Below, piece after piece: positions 52,289 to 60,704 of a stretch of 64,000 nucleotides of DNA (positions are counted from its first letter, which is position 1; every line of letters begins with the position of its first letter). The position numbers and the translations under genes were made by a program. The notes under the pieces are model-generated. The model ran no database searches. It saw nothing but the letters and a program-made list of their open reading frames with translations, and was not told the origin of the DNA. This DNA is from Longilinea sp964536805 (GTDB taxonomy: Bacteria > Chloroflexota > Anaerolineae > Anaerolineales > Anaerolineaceae): NCBI GenBank assembly GCA_964536805.1, contig CAZHYQ010000001.1:124001-188000 (forward strand), written 5' to 3'.

Positions 52289-54766
52289 TTATTGACTAAT
52301 TCCGCCAGTCATCCTTGGGAACCAATACCAGAGAACATCCATGGCTGGTTTTCCGTTGGTTGAAACCGACGCGTCCTGCAAGGCGACAGGCGGGTAGAAA
52401 CCTTTCACGATCACGCCCGAAATCCAATCCCGATTATTAATGGCTCCCAATGAGGCATTGTAGATATCCACTTGAGCTTGCAGGTTCACTGGAATGCTTT
52501 GCAGTTCCAGATAGGGTTGTGAAAGGGCAATATCCGGAAGGCAATTGCCATTCAGCGAAACACACTGTTTGGCAGCGCCTGATGCCGAAGCAAAGCTCAA
52601 GGCTAGGATCATCGGTTTGCCGTTCTCAGTCTGATACGGTGCTAATCCTTCGTCCAGCAATCTGCCGAACTCTGCTTCCAGATCTGATTCACTGGGTGAA
52701 TCCTGCGAAGTCAATGGTGCAGACCAATTTACATATAAGGTGTCAAAGAGGTTTACCGGCAGGGGGGGTGTGATTGCACTGCCAGAGTAGGACAATTGCA
52801 ACATAAATTGGCCTGTAAACCTTGAACGCGTATCATTGATCAGGTTCGTCCAACGTGCATCCACATCGGCGGGGGAGTTGGCTGAAGTTCCATCGCTCAG
52901 TGTACCACCCGGGTACGCAGGAGCGAGAGCGGTATCTCCCAGGATTAATGCGGCGGCATTATTTACCGCAGCAAAATCAGCCGCGTTGCGCATGAAGGTC
53001 GCGTATTGGTCAAAGAAGCCATCCCACCAACCGGCATCTTTTGCAGCAGTCTTCCACCAATCCAGGCCTGATTTTTCAAAACGGACATAAGGCGCGATGA
53101 CAACTTTTAGCCCGCTTTGTTGCGCAAGGGCCACCTGTTGAGTCAGGTCCGACCATAAAGCATCGCTTCCCGGAACCGCTTTCAAATCTGGCTTGTAATT
53201 ATTGGTGAATGTCCAGGTCATCGGAATCACGACCGTATTTGCGCCGATTCCCTTTAAGGTTTGGAAGCTGGCGCCATAATGAGATTGCCAGTTGGGTTGG
53301 TAGCCAAGTTGAAATTCAGCGCCTGCCAGGAAGGTAGAGCCGCGATTAATGATTTCGGGTGCCAGAACGGTGGTTGGATTTGATTGAGTTTGCCACCAAT
53401 GCCAGGCGGCCACCTTATCCTCAAATGTTTGTGCCTGGCCGCTTGCTTTAAAGATCTTGCCGGGAGATGATGGTCCCACAGTTTCTTCGTTATCCGCAAC
53501 ACCGCACATTTCGTTGCGGCAATAGCGATAACCGACGTCGCCAAGCATGCTCATTGGGTTATATAAAATATAGGTATATTTGTGATCGCCAAGCGGCCAC
53601 ATCGGTATGGGTTCCATCCAACCGAAGGGGTTGAATTGAATGGATACCGAATCGGTAGCCGGAGTATTATCCGGTACAGTCACAGTAAAAGTAATTGGCG
53701 CGGATGTGCCGGTCCCCCAGGCTGCTATCTGCTCATCGCTGGTGGTGTCAATGGACGGGACGATTAACTGGCGTGTGAGGAACCCGCCGTTTGAGGTCAA
53801 CTCGCCATTCCAAAAACCATCGCCAAGCGTGTACTTGTATCGAAGATCGAAGCCGGCCGGCAGCATTAAGGATAGAGTATAGCTACCATCATCGCGCAGA
53901 CTAAGCAAAGGCGCTCTGCTCGAGACAACACTCATTCCGCCAGAAAGGTCTGCGAAGGTATCGCCCAAAGAAAGAAGGTTGCCAACCATTCGAATTGGTA
54001 CGCCGGCCAGGTTTCCTTCCGGCGGTTTCACAATGAAGGTCATATTGACCATTTGTGCCGGAGACAATGAAATCACAGCCGGGGTGGTTGCATCGGCAGC
54101 GATGGTTGCGCCCTGTTGAAAAGCCTGGTATTTGCCATCGAGGCTCGTAACCACCATCATATGCGTGCCCACCGGGATGCCTTCCAGCGTGAAACTGCCG
54201 TCGGAAGCGGTCATCGAACTAATTCCAGCCGCATTTACCATCAGGTTTGGAATGGGTTCGTGCGATACAGCATCCATGGCCTGTCCCCGTATCCGTCCAG
54301 TCTGGCTGGAAAAGGGCAGGTCATTCCATGCCGCAACGCTATCCTGAACTTTTTCAGTTCCAGTGACGCGATAGGTTCGATATCTTATCTGTTTATTTGA
54401 ACTGTCATATTCGACAGCCGGGGGTGTACCATCGCGCAGATAGCGGTACTTAACCAAGGATCCAGGCACCACAGCCAGTTTGACGGAAAACCGGCCAGCT
54501 CCAATTGCCGTCATTGGATAGCGGGCTGGGTTAAGCGCCAAGCCGGTAATTTCATCCAGCACTTCCAGACTTATTTTTGCAGAGGCGGGGCTGCCAGCCG
54601 GTGGGGTGACTTCAAAAGTCATCTCGGCCAAAGGTTCAACTTGAGAAGGATTCGAGGTGACCGGCGCAGGTACTGTAGCAGTTGAGTTACATGCGCTTAA
54701 AACAAAGGAAAGGATAACAAGAATAAGAATTCCGAGATCAAATGTTCTTCTGCCAGCAATTTTCAT
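52289..54766 (-). CDS. Large secreted lipoprotein with repeated beta domains and a glycosidase-like C-terminus
   Basis: About 825 residues from the Met that has a GGGAGGGG site just upstream. A lipobox 'LSAC' puts the lipidated Cys at residue 26. Three beta-rich repeats follow, each ending in a similar motif: 'QDSVAAWND', 'DEQIAAWGT' and 'EDKVAAWHWW'; they resemble starch-binding or alpha-amylase-attached modules ('VPGSLVKYRYLRDG', 'PAGFDLRYKYTLGDG'). A carboxypeptidase-regulatory-like unit lies at about 155-250. The last ~320 residues look like a TIM barrel glycosidase ('GIGANTVVIPMTWTFTN', 'GLKVVIAPYVRF'). Substrate unknown. It probably works on the outer face of the membrane. Confidence 0.72.
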   Translation of the reverse strand: MKIAGRRTFDLGILILVILSFVLSACNSTATVPAPVTSNPSQVEPLAEMTFEVTPPAGSPASAKISLEVLDEITGLALNPARYPMTAIGAGRFSVKLAVVPGSLVKYRYLRDGTPPAVEYDSSNKQIRYRTYRVTGTEKVQDSVAAWNDLPFSSQTGRIRGQAMDAVSHEPIPNLMVNAAGISSMTASDGSFTLEGIPVGTHMMVVTSLDGKYQAFQQGATIAADATTPAVISLSPAQMVNMTFIVKPPEGNLAGVPIRMVGNLLSLGDTFADLSGGMSVVSSRAPLLSLRDDGSYTLSLMLPAGFDLRYKYTLGDGFWNGELTSNGGFLTRQLIVPSIDTTSDEQIAAWGTGTSAPITFTVTVPDNTPATDSVSIQFNPFGWMEPIPMWPLGDHKYTYILYNPMSMLGDVGYRYCRNEMCGVADNEETVGPSSPGKIFKASGQAQTFEDKVAAWHWWQTQSNPTTVLAPEIINRGSTFLAGAEFQLGYQPNWQSHYGASFQTLKGIGANTVVIPMTWTFTNNYKPDLKAVPGSDALWSDLTQQVALAQQSGLKVVIAPYVRFEKSGLDWWKTAAKDAGWWDGFFDQYATFMRNAADFAAVNNAAALILGDTALAPAYPGGTLSDGTSANSPADVDARWTNLINDTRSRFTGQFMLQLSYSGSAITPPLPVNLFDTLYVNWSAPLTSQDSPSESDLEAEFGRLLDEGLAPYQTENGKPMILALSFASASGAAKQCVSLNGNCLPDIALSQPYLELQSIPVNLQAQVDIYNASLGAINNRDWISGVIVKGFYPPVALQDASVSTNGKPAMDVLWYWFPRMTGGISQ

Positions 54767-54816
54767 CGCCCCTCCCATCAAGTCTTCAACCAACGAGGTT
54801 TGCCATGCGGCGATAC

Positions 54817-55272
54817 TCAATCAGCCTGGGTTGTGCCTCGCAATGCTGCGTGCAATTTCTGTGAAATTTCCTGTTGACGGTTCGCAAGGCTGCCCAATAC
54901 GCCATTTACAAAGCGCGGCGTACTATCGGATCCAAACATTTTTGCCAATTCAATTGCTTCGTTTATTGCCACTTTGGTAGGGGTGCAATTTTCAACAGCA
55001 AATTCCCATAACGCAATTCTCAGGATATTGCGGTCAATGATTGCAACCTGATCCATTGGCCACTCTGGCGCATGTTCCGCAATAAATGCATCCAATTTTC
55101 CAGTAATGGGAAATACGCCCCGCACGATCTGGCGGCTAAAATCAGCCAAGCCGTCGGTCATGGGTTCATCTGCTAGCCGCTCTTCCACAACATCAAAAGG
55201 CGGGTGGCCCGTGACATCACATTCGTAAAGGACTTGCAAGGCAACACTGCGCGCCTTGGTGCGAGACTTCAT
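54817..55272 (-). CDS. nusB: Transcription antitermination factor NusB
   Basis: A 151-residue all-helical RNA-binding protein that acts with NusE in rRNA antitermination. Motifs: 'RSVALQVLYECDVTG' at the start, 'IAIIDRNILRIALWE'-type central helix, and 'INEAIELAKMFGSDSTPRFV' followed by 'NGVLGSLA' at the C-terminus. It lies 6 bases after the Gls24 gene, a pairing found in many Gram-positives and Chloroflexota. Confidence 0.95.
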   Translation of the reverse strand: MKSRTKARSVALQVLYECDVTGHPPFDVVEERLADEPMTDGLADFSRQIVRGVFPITGKLDAFIAEHAPEWPMDQVAIIDRNILRIALWEFAVENCTPTKVAINEAIELAKMFGSDSTPRFVNGVLGSLANRQQEISQKLHAALRGTTQAD

Positions 55273-55278
55273 AAGTTT

Positions 55279-55632
55279 TTATGCTGCCGGTTCTGTATAA
55301 TCGATATCTTCGACATGAACGTTGACTTTGCCAATTTCCATGCCCACCATTTCAACAATTGCCCGGGCAACCTGGTTTTGAATCAACCGGCTGACATCGC
55401 GAACATTTACATCGCGCCGCAAAATTACATAAAGGTCCGCATAGACCTGGTTATTCTCAACAGTAATTTTCACGCCTTCGGTTGCGCCAGGTCTGAAAAT
55501 GCGATTTACCTCAGGCGTCACGGTGGCAAGCTTGCTCACGCCAGCGACGCTTAACGTTGAAAGCTTCGCAATTTGAATGAGGACTTCAGGGGCGATGGTT
55601 GTTTTTCCAGGGGGTCTCAACTGATCAGACAT
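55279..55632 (-). CDS. Asp23/Gls24-family envelope stress protein
   Basis: About 117 residues. The family core 'TIAPEVLIQIAKLSTLSVAG' leads to 'GVKITVENNQVYADLYVILR' and 'IQNQVARAIVEMVGMEIGKV', which are standard for Asp23/Gls24 proteins thought to maintain the cell envelope in a non-enzymatic way. The Met at 55632 is preferred because a GGAG site lies 5-6 bases upstream; the frame extends by 16 residues upstream without a site. Co-transcribed with nusB. Confidence 0.9.
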   Translation of the reverse strand: MSDQLRPPGKTTIAPEVLIQIAKLSTLSVAGVSKLATVTPEVNRIFRPGATEGVKITVENNQVYADLYVILRRDVNVRDVSRLIQNQVARAIVEMVGMEIGKVNVHVEDIDYTEPAA

Positions 55633-55694
55633 AGATACTCCACAAATTTCGGGTTTCTGGCAGATTAATGTATTATACACGTGATTTGTTCAAA

Positions 55695-57176
55695 CTAAAC
55701 AGGATCGCTTTTCCATGGAGCCTCGCGAACACGGGTTAGTGCGGCAATCGAAAGCAGAAACAGCACGCCGTAAATTGCAAACAAGAGGACATACCCCATC
55801 GCGGGTGTTTGTGGTAATTGCGAGGAGAGAAAATCAGCCATCGGTCCTCCGATGTAGGCTCCGATTGCCCCTGCGCCAGCTCCCGCCAGGTTGGAGATGC
55901 CCAGGAACCGGCCGGCTTCTTCCTTCGGTACAATTTCTGTTCCAAGCGCCCAGTTGGCCGTATAAAATAACCCCAATCCAGTGCCGATGATACATCCGCC
56001 CAAATAAATCACCGTGAGATTTGGAACCGCCACGGCCAAAGCAGTTCCTCCCGCAGCAAGCAGGCCAGCCAAGGCAACCATGCGTTTGCGGCCAAACCGG
56101 TCACATAACCATCCGCTTGGCAAAGCGCTGACCAGAATGAAAACGCCGACAAACATGATCAACCGCGATGCCGGACCGGCGGCATCTGCGTGAAGATAAC
56201 CCAGGCGAGCCTGCAGAAAATAGATGGTAAAACTGGCTAAATTTGTGGCGCCAACCAGAAAAGCCAACCGGTTGATGACCCACCAGCGGAACGACGGATC
56301 CTTACGCAATGCCCCGTTTTCAATCCCGATTCGTAAACTGGCGGTCACGCCGCCATATACTGCCGCTGCCATGCCAATCAGGCTGATCAAACCCGTTGTC
56401 AGAAGCAATGGTAAAGGAGCAAAACCAGAAAGTAACGGTTGAATCTGGCGTAACAGCCAGCCAATGCCCAGCAGAATGACCGTAAACGCACCAGTCATCA
56501 GGGCCAGGCGGGTAAATTCCTTCCAGGCGAGCGGCTGTGGTTTGGCTTTGTTTTGCAACTCCGGAATAAACATGGTAAGCAACATGGCCACGACAAGAAT
56601 CGCCATTAACAGCAACAAAGCTCCCCACAGGTTATTCTTGCCCACCATTTTCGCAATGGTGAAAGAGACCAGGATCAGGGGAATCGGGATCTCCAACAAT
56701 GCTTTAAAGGCTGAGAAACGCCCGCGTTTTTCGAGCGGCACCAGGTCCGGTATGATTCCCTGTTGGGCGCCGTGGGCTGTATTGGTGGTGGCCATCAGCA
56801 AAATGACCATTGCAAACAAGAACCAATAACCAGATAACCCCTGCATGCCGGCAGAAAACCCAATAAGAGCAATCACCGCTAAATCGCCTACCGTCCCAAG
56901 CAGGATGAATGGACGTCTGCGGCCCCACCGGAACGTTGAACGGTCGGAAATGGTACCCATAAGTGCCTGCACCAAAATGGCCACCATCAGCGTCCAAAGA
57001 CGCAATTTGCCATAATAGGTACCCTTCAGTGCTTCTCCGACAAATTGCTGAACCAGCAAGGGAACGACCAGCGGGGTTAAGGTGTTCGATAAAACCGAAA
57101 GTCCCAGCCAATAGATGTTAAATGTGACATAATCGTACCAACGGATGAGTCGATTCATGATGAATGCTTCCCTCAT
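55695..57176 (-). CDS. MFS carrier of the SLC45/GPH-like sugar transporter group
   Basis: A 493-residue carrier with 12 hydrophobic helices. The loop 'GTISDRSTFRWGRRRPFIL' and 'AHGAQQGIIPDLVPLEKRGR' are close to the sucrose/maltose-type SLC45 and GPH carriers. A second 'WLCDRFGRKRMVAL' loop follows helix 8. The first Met overlaps the esterase stop by 4 bases (ATGA), consistent with coupling; an internal Met at 57158 is also possible. The pairing with an esterase suggests uptake of an acylated or glycosylated compound, which is inference. Confidence 0.82.
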   Translation of the reverse strand: MREAFIMNRLIRWYDYVTFNIYWLGLSVLSNTLTPLVVPLLVQQFVGEALKGTYYGKLRLWTLMVAILVQALMGTISDRSTFRWGRRRPFILLGTVGDLAVIALIGFSAGMQGLSGYWFLFAMVILLMATTNTAHGAQQGIIPDLVPLEKRGRFSAFKALLEIPIPLILVSFTIAKMVGKNNLWGALLLLMAILVVAMLLTMFIPELQNKAKPQPLAWKEFTRLALMTGAFTVILLGIGWLLRQIQPLLSGFAPLPLLLTTGLISLIGMAAAVYGGVTASLRIGIENGALRKDPSFRWWVINRLAFLVGATNLASFTIYFLQARLGYLHADAAGPASRLIMFVGVFILVSALPSGWLCDRFGRKRMVALAGLLAAGGTALAVAVPNLTVIYLGGCIIGTGLGLFYTANWALGTEIVPKEEAGRFLGISNLAGAGAGAIGAYIGGPMADFLSSQLPQTPAMGYVLLFAIYGVLFLLSIAALTRVREAPWKSDPV

Positions 57177-57934
57177 TTGTCCAGGATGGATTCTACGAAT
57201 GCCAGGCTTTTGGCCATCACTTGTTCATATTCCTGGTCCAAAACAATACAATGGCCGGAATTCTGCTGCCAGACCAATTCTTTTTGCGTGGAGGCAATTG
57301 AATCAAAAATAACCTTGGAGCTGTTTGGATCGATTGTCCGATCTTTTGCGCCCTGCATGATCAATGCGGGCTGGTTGACTTGACGCAGACAAGGGGCGAC
57401 AAATTGTTGAAATCGAAATAGCTGATAAGCAGCTTTAACTGGATAAACCGTGTAACCCTGCCAGGGTAGCGGCTCTTTTGTGTTTCCCGCATGATGTTTT
57501 GCCATAATTGGCAGGAAAAAACGCGCAAATTGTGTTCGGCGCAATTTCTTTACCTTCAAGGCTGGCGAATACAACAATAGTCCGGCAATATCAGGATGCA
57601 CGCTGGCCAAATACAACGATATCAAACCGCCCATTGATTCGCCGCCGACAACCACCCGTTGGCAGGTGGATTTCAGCAATTGATAGCTCTGATCGGCTGC
57701 TGAAACCCATTCCTTCCAACTTTTGGTATTGAGATCTTCCGCGGTTGTGCCGTGACCTGGTAGAAGGGGAGCAGCAACGCTGAACCCGGCACGATGGAAA
57801 TGATCTGCTAACGGGCGGATTTCAACGGTTGTGGCAGTGAAGCCGTGAATTAACAAAATACCAACCGGCTTGCCGTTCCAAAAAAAAGCGCTTCCATCCA
57901 ATTGGGGATTTTGGAAATACGGATATTCTACCAA
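57173..57934 (-). CDS. Alpha/beta-hydrolase, Est30-like carboxylesterase
   Basis: A 253-residue serine hydrolase. The nucleophile elbow is 'GGESMGGL' near residue 97, the acid lies in 'IMQGAKDRTIDPNS' and the His in 'QNSGHCIVLD'. The overall order resembles monoacylglycerol lipase/Est30 enzymes for short or medium acyl esters. There is no signal peptide, so it is cytosolic. It is overlapped at the stop by the MFS gene. Confidence 0.9.
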   Translation of the reverse strand: MVEYPYFQNPQLDGSAFFWNGKPVGILLIHGFTATTVEIRPLADHFHRAGFSVAAPLLPGHGTTAEDLNTKSWKEWVSAADQSYQLLKSTCQRVVVGGESMGGLISLYLASVHPDIAGLLLYSPALKVKKLRRTQFARFFLPIMAKHHAGNTKEPLPWQGYTVYPVKAAYQLFRFQQFVAPCLRQVNQPALIMQGAKDRTIDPNSSKVIFDSIASTQKELVWQQNSGHCIVLDQEYEQVMAKSLAFVESILDK

Positions 57935-57965
57935 GCCGCCTCCGCCGATGGTGCAGATTTCGTTC

Positions 57966-59231
57966 TTAGGGTGTGATCAATGGAATGGTGTTGATGGCGC
58001 GCGGCATGATCGCGGTGCGTGCCGTGTTTGAGAGAAACCCCATAGCCAAACGGATTGCCTCTTCAGGAGATTTGGCAGGAATGAGCAGCAAACGGTCAAC
58101 GAGGTCCCCTGGCATTTCTGACAACAAAATAACGCGGATTCGCACCAATTCTCGGGCAAATTGGAAGGCTTTGTGAGGGCCAACCTGGAAATTAACCCGG
58201 TCAAATTTCTCCAGCACCTCAGATGGAGAGGTTGCTCCTGTCATCAGAGATTCAAACCCTTTGCTGCCGCTGCCCTCCGTGCACACCCCAACCAGAATGA
58301 CAACCCCGCCATCCCTGGTCAGCATGGCAGCGTGGGTGAGCGCTTTTTGAGCCTGGTAGAGATTGATATCCTTGGGATAGCCGCCCACTGAAGCGATTAC
58401 CAGGTCGTAAGGGCCATGGGTGGCTGTTTGACAGACCTGGCGGGCGAGCGGAACGCCAGCCTCCATTACGCCACGTGGGGATCCTGAAAAAACCTTGACG
58501 ATTTCCTTGTGCTCATTCAAAACGGCATTCAATGCAAAATCGATCTGCCCCATGCGGCCAATTTCTTCAATATCCTGCCGCAATGGATTCTGTTCATATT
58601 CACCTGTCCGGGAACGGGGATCAAGTAACAAGCTGTGATTACGGTTAATCGTCTGCCGGCTGGCGAGTCCGATGGAGAATGTCTTGACCCCGCCAGAAAA
58701 ACCCGCAAAGTGATGCGGTTCGATATTACCCGTCACGATTTTGATCTCAGCCTGGAGAAAGGATTTGGAACATAGAACAGGTGTACTGCGTTCTGTAGTT
58801 CCGAGGGGAATCAGGTCAGCCAGGTTGTCGCAATCGTGCGTTACCAGCTTGGAACCTCCGGCCAGGGCAGGGGGGAGCAAAGCTTCCATTTCAGCCTGAG
58901 TGAGCGGTGTATGCGTACCCGTCGCAAAGAAGAAGGTGATACCCGTGCGTGGAACCCCAAGATTTTGCAGTTGCTCGATCAACGGCGGAAGCAAAAAGTG
59001 CAGGGGAACAGGGCGGGTTTTGTCGTTTACTGCGATGGAGGCCGATTTGGCTCCGCGAAAACCCTGGAGTCCATTGCCGTCAACTGGATGGAGCAGCGCC
59101 TGTTCCACTGCATGTATGGGTTGACTATCTCCTGGCACCGTGGCTGGTGCGATCCAATCCACCGCCATTGAATCAGGCAAGCTAAAATCCAGTGTTTTCT
59201 TGCCATAGGGCAACGAATAGACCCGGCTCAT
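57966..59231 (-). CDS. larA: LarA-family nickel-pincer racemase
   Basis: A 421-residue protein of the lactate racemase LarA family (DUF2088), which uses a nickel-pincer nucleotide bound to a Lys. Hallmarks: 'FFATGTHTPL' (first catalytic His region), 'IEPHHFAGFSGGVKTFSIGL' with a catalytic His and the covalently bound Lys, and 'NRNHSLL' (last His). Because LarA-like enzymes racemise diverse 2-hydroxy acids, lactate need not be the substrate. The synthesis genes larB, larC and larE are not in this window. The Met at 59231 avoids overlap with the gene upstream, whose stop is at 59245. Confidence 0.85.
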   Translation of the reverse strand: MSRVYSLPYGKKTLDFSLPDSMAVDWIAPATVPGDSQPIHAVEQALLHPVDGNGLQGFRGAKSASIAVNDKTRPVPLHFLLPPLIEQLQNLGVPRTGITFFFATGTHTPLTQAEMEALLPPALAGGSKLVTHDCDNLADLIPLGTTERSTPVLCSKSFLQAEIKIVTGNIEPHHFAGFSGGVKTFSIGLASRQTINRNHSLLLDPRSRTGEYEQNPLRQDIEEIGRMGQIDFALNAVLNEHKEIVKVFSGSPRGVMEAGVPLARQVCQTATHGPYDLVIASVGGYPKDINLYQAQKALTHAAMLTRDGGVVILVGVCTEGSGSKGFESLMTGATSPSEVLEKFDRVNFQVGPHKAFQFARELVRIRVILLSEMPGDLVDRLLLIPAKSPEEAIRLAMGFLSNTARTAIMPRAINTIPLITP

Positions 59232-59244
59232 AAAGTTGCCGCCA

Positions 59245-60297
59245 TTATTGCACCCGCCCGTTGCAAAGCGCCAGCACATCATCGGCCCTCAATTGCATGC
59301 AGACCACGCCCTGAACTACGCCGTCGGTTTCAGGGACTTCATTGGCAGGAAATCGAATGATTTTTGCCAGCTTTGAAACCATGAAGATATCGTCAGCGGG
59401 TGTCACCGTGACGGCCCCGGCAATTTGATCGCTGCGCATGGCAATTTTTCCGCTCCCGCCTGTGGACTTATTGGGGGCGAAGGTCGTCATCTTCCGGACT
59501 GTTCCGCGGCCGTCCGCAGCAGCTATGAACACGGTACTCTCGTCATCAACTGAAAGAACCGCCACCAGGCTGTCGCCTTCAGAAAGTTTGATGCCGATAT
59601 CGCCCGCCGGATTGATTAGTTTCTCCGAAAAACGAATGCCCATGCCGTGCCGTGTTAGCAGAAGCAGATCAGCATTTCCAGGTGTCCAACAGACGGAAGC
59701 CAATTTGCCGAACTCCTCGGCGCGATACATCGGCGTGCCCGGGCGCATGTGTTCGCCGAATACATGGTGGCGCAAAATGCGAATTCGCCCGCGCTGCGAA
59801 GCCAGGGCAACAAAACCGTTCGCGCGGTCGGGAAGGACAGCTGCAAATTTCTCACCTTCCTCCAATTGAAAGTGCGAGAAAAGATCTTCGCCTTTGGCGT
59901 GGATTTCGTCCGCCTCCATTTTATTGGCTTTCCAACGGAAAACGCGCGCCTGATCGGTAAATAGAAGCAGATTGTCCGTTTCCTGACAGACCATTAAGGA
60001 AGCGGGGGTATCGGGTAAATCGATATCCAGGTCGAATACACCCATGCCGCCTCGGTGCTGCCGGCTGTACAGGTGGCGTTGAGTTCGTTTAATTTTGCCG
60101 CCATTACTCAACGTGATCAAACTCTCGAGGGTCGGCGCTTCCTCAGGAAGGGCCGTTTCCTGGCGAATTTCCGGCTCAGCGGGTGGATGCATCCGGTTGC
60201 GTCTGCCTTCCAATTCCTGCAGACGCGCTTCAAGTGATTCGATATAAGCTAGAACGTCCGTTCGGATACCGTATAAATCGGGTCGATCCATTGGCAT
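59245..60297 (-). CDS. Stand-alone GyrA C-terminal-like beta-propeller protein
   Basis: A 350-residue protein. After a ~40-residue charged helix come about six repeats like the C-terminal beta-pinwheel of DNA gyrase subunit A: 'GGKIKRTQRHLYS', 'LLLFTDQARVFRW', 'VALASQRGRIRIL', 'LLLLTRHGMGIRF', 'VFIAAADGRGTVRKM' and 'IFMVSKLAKIIRF'. The stretch 'QHRGGMG' after the first blade resembles the GyrA box (QRRGGRG). No breakage-reunion domain or catalytic Tyr is present. It could bind or wrap DNA, or assist gyrase or topoisomerase IV. An AAGGA site sits before the first ATG. Confidence 0.75.
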   Translation of the reverse strand: MPMDRPDLYGIRTDVLAYIESLEARLQELEGRRNRMHPPAEPEIRQETALPEEAPTLESLITLSNGGKIKRTQRHLYSRQHRGGMGVFDLDIDLPDTPASLMVCQETDNLLLFTDQARVFRWKANKMEADEIHAKGEDLFSHFQLEEGEKFAAVLPDRANGFVALASQRGRIRILRHHVFGEHMRPGTPMYRAEEFGKLASVCWTPGNADLLLLTRHGMGIRFSEKLINPAGDIGIKLSEGDSLVAVLSVDDESTVFIAAADGRGTVRKMTTFAPNKSTGGSGKIAMRSDQIAGAVTVTPADDIFMVSKLAKIIRFPANEVPETDGVVQGVVCMQLRADDVLALCNGRVQ

Positions 60298-60646
60298 AAT
60301 TCCTTGTTAAGCGGATGAATTCATTTTATCATTTCGAGAGGGGAGCAGTGTAATAGAAATGCAAGTTGATGACAGCGAACGCAAAAAAAATTTACTGACT
60401 TTCTCAAAGCATAATAATTTTATTGAATACTGAAAACAAAATTATTTGCGGTCAAACAGGGGAGGATAGGATATCAGGCTTGAATCCAAATAATGCTTTT
60501 GATAAGTACTATTATCATAAGCTATTATATTCGATCGACATTAGCCATTCAAGGAAAATTATGGTGAAAAATCAGCATAAGTTGACATCAATCGAATTAG
60601 CTTATCGACCGTTACATTTCATATGTGAGATTACTATATAAGAACA
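60298..60646. other. AT-rich gene-free stretch
   Basis: About 350 bases between convergently and divergently placed neighbours with base composition clearly richer in A and T than the rest. It encodes only short frames; the longest (60423-60641, 72 codons, TTG start) has no recognisable family and no good ribosome site. I see no tRNA, repeat array or transposon end. It may be decayed or horizontally acquired DNA, or hold an RNA I cannot see. Confidence 0.5.
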
Positions 60647-60686
60647 AACAGCCGCATCCGCAAATTTTTTCCGGTGCGGCTGTTTT
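60647..60686 (-). terminator. Hairpin terminator after the VIT1-like gene
   Basis: AACAGCCGCA-T-CCG (60647-60660) pairs with CGG-TGCGGCTGTT (60672-60684) with a single bulged base. It lies 19 bases after the stop of the minus-strand gene, and a T-rich stretch follows on that strand. Confidence 0.7.
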
Positions 60687-60704
60687 CATCGGCTTTTGAA
60701 AACC

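Noticed and set aside
60423..60641. 72-codon plus-strand frame in the AT-rich stretch
   Set aside because: TTG start, no ribosome site and no homology visible; kept only as part of the gene-free segment.
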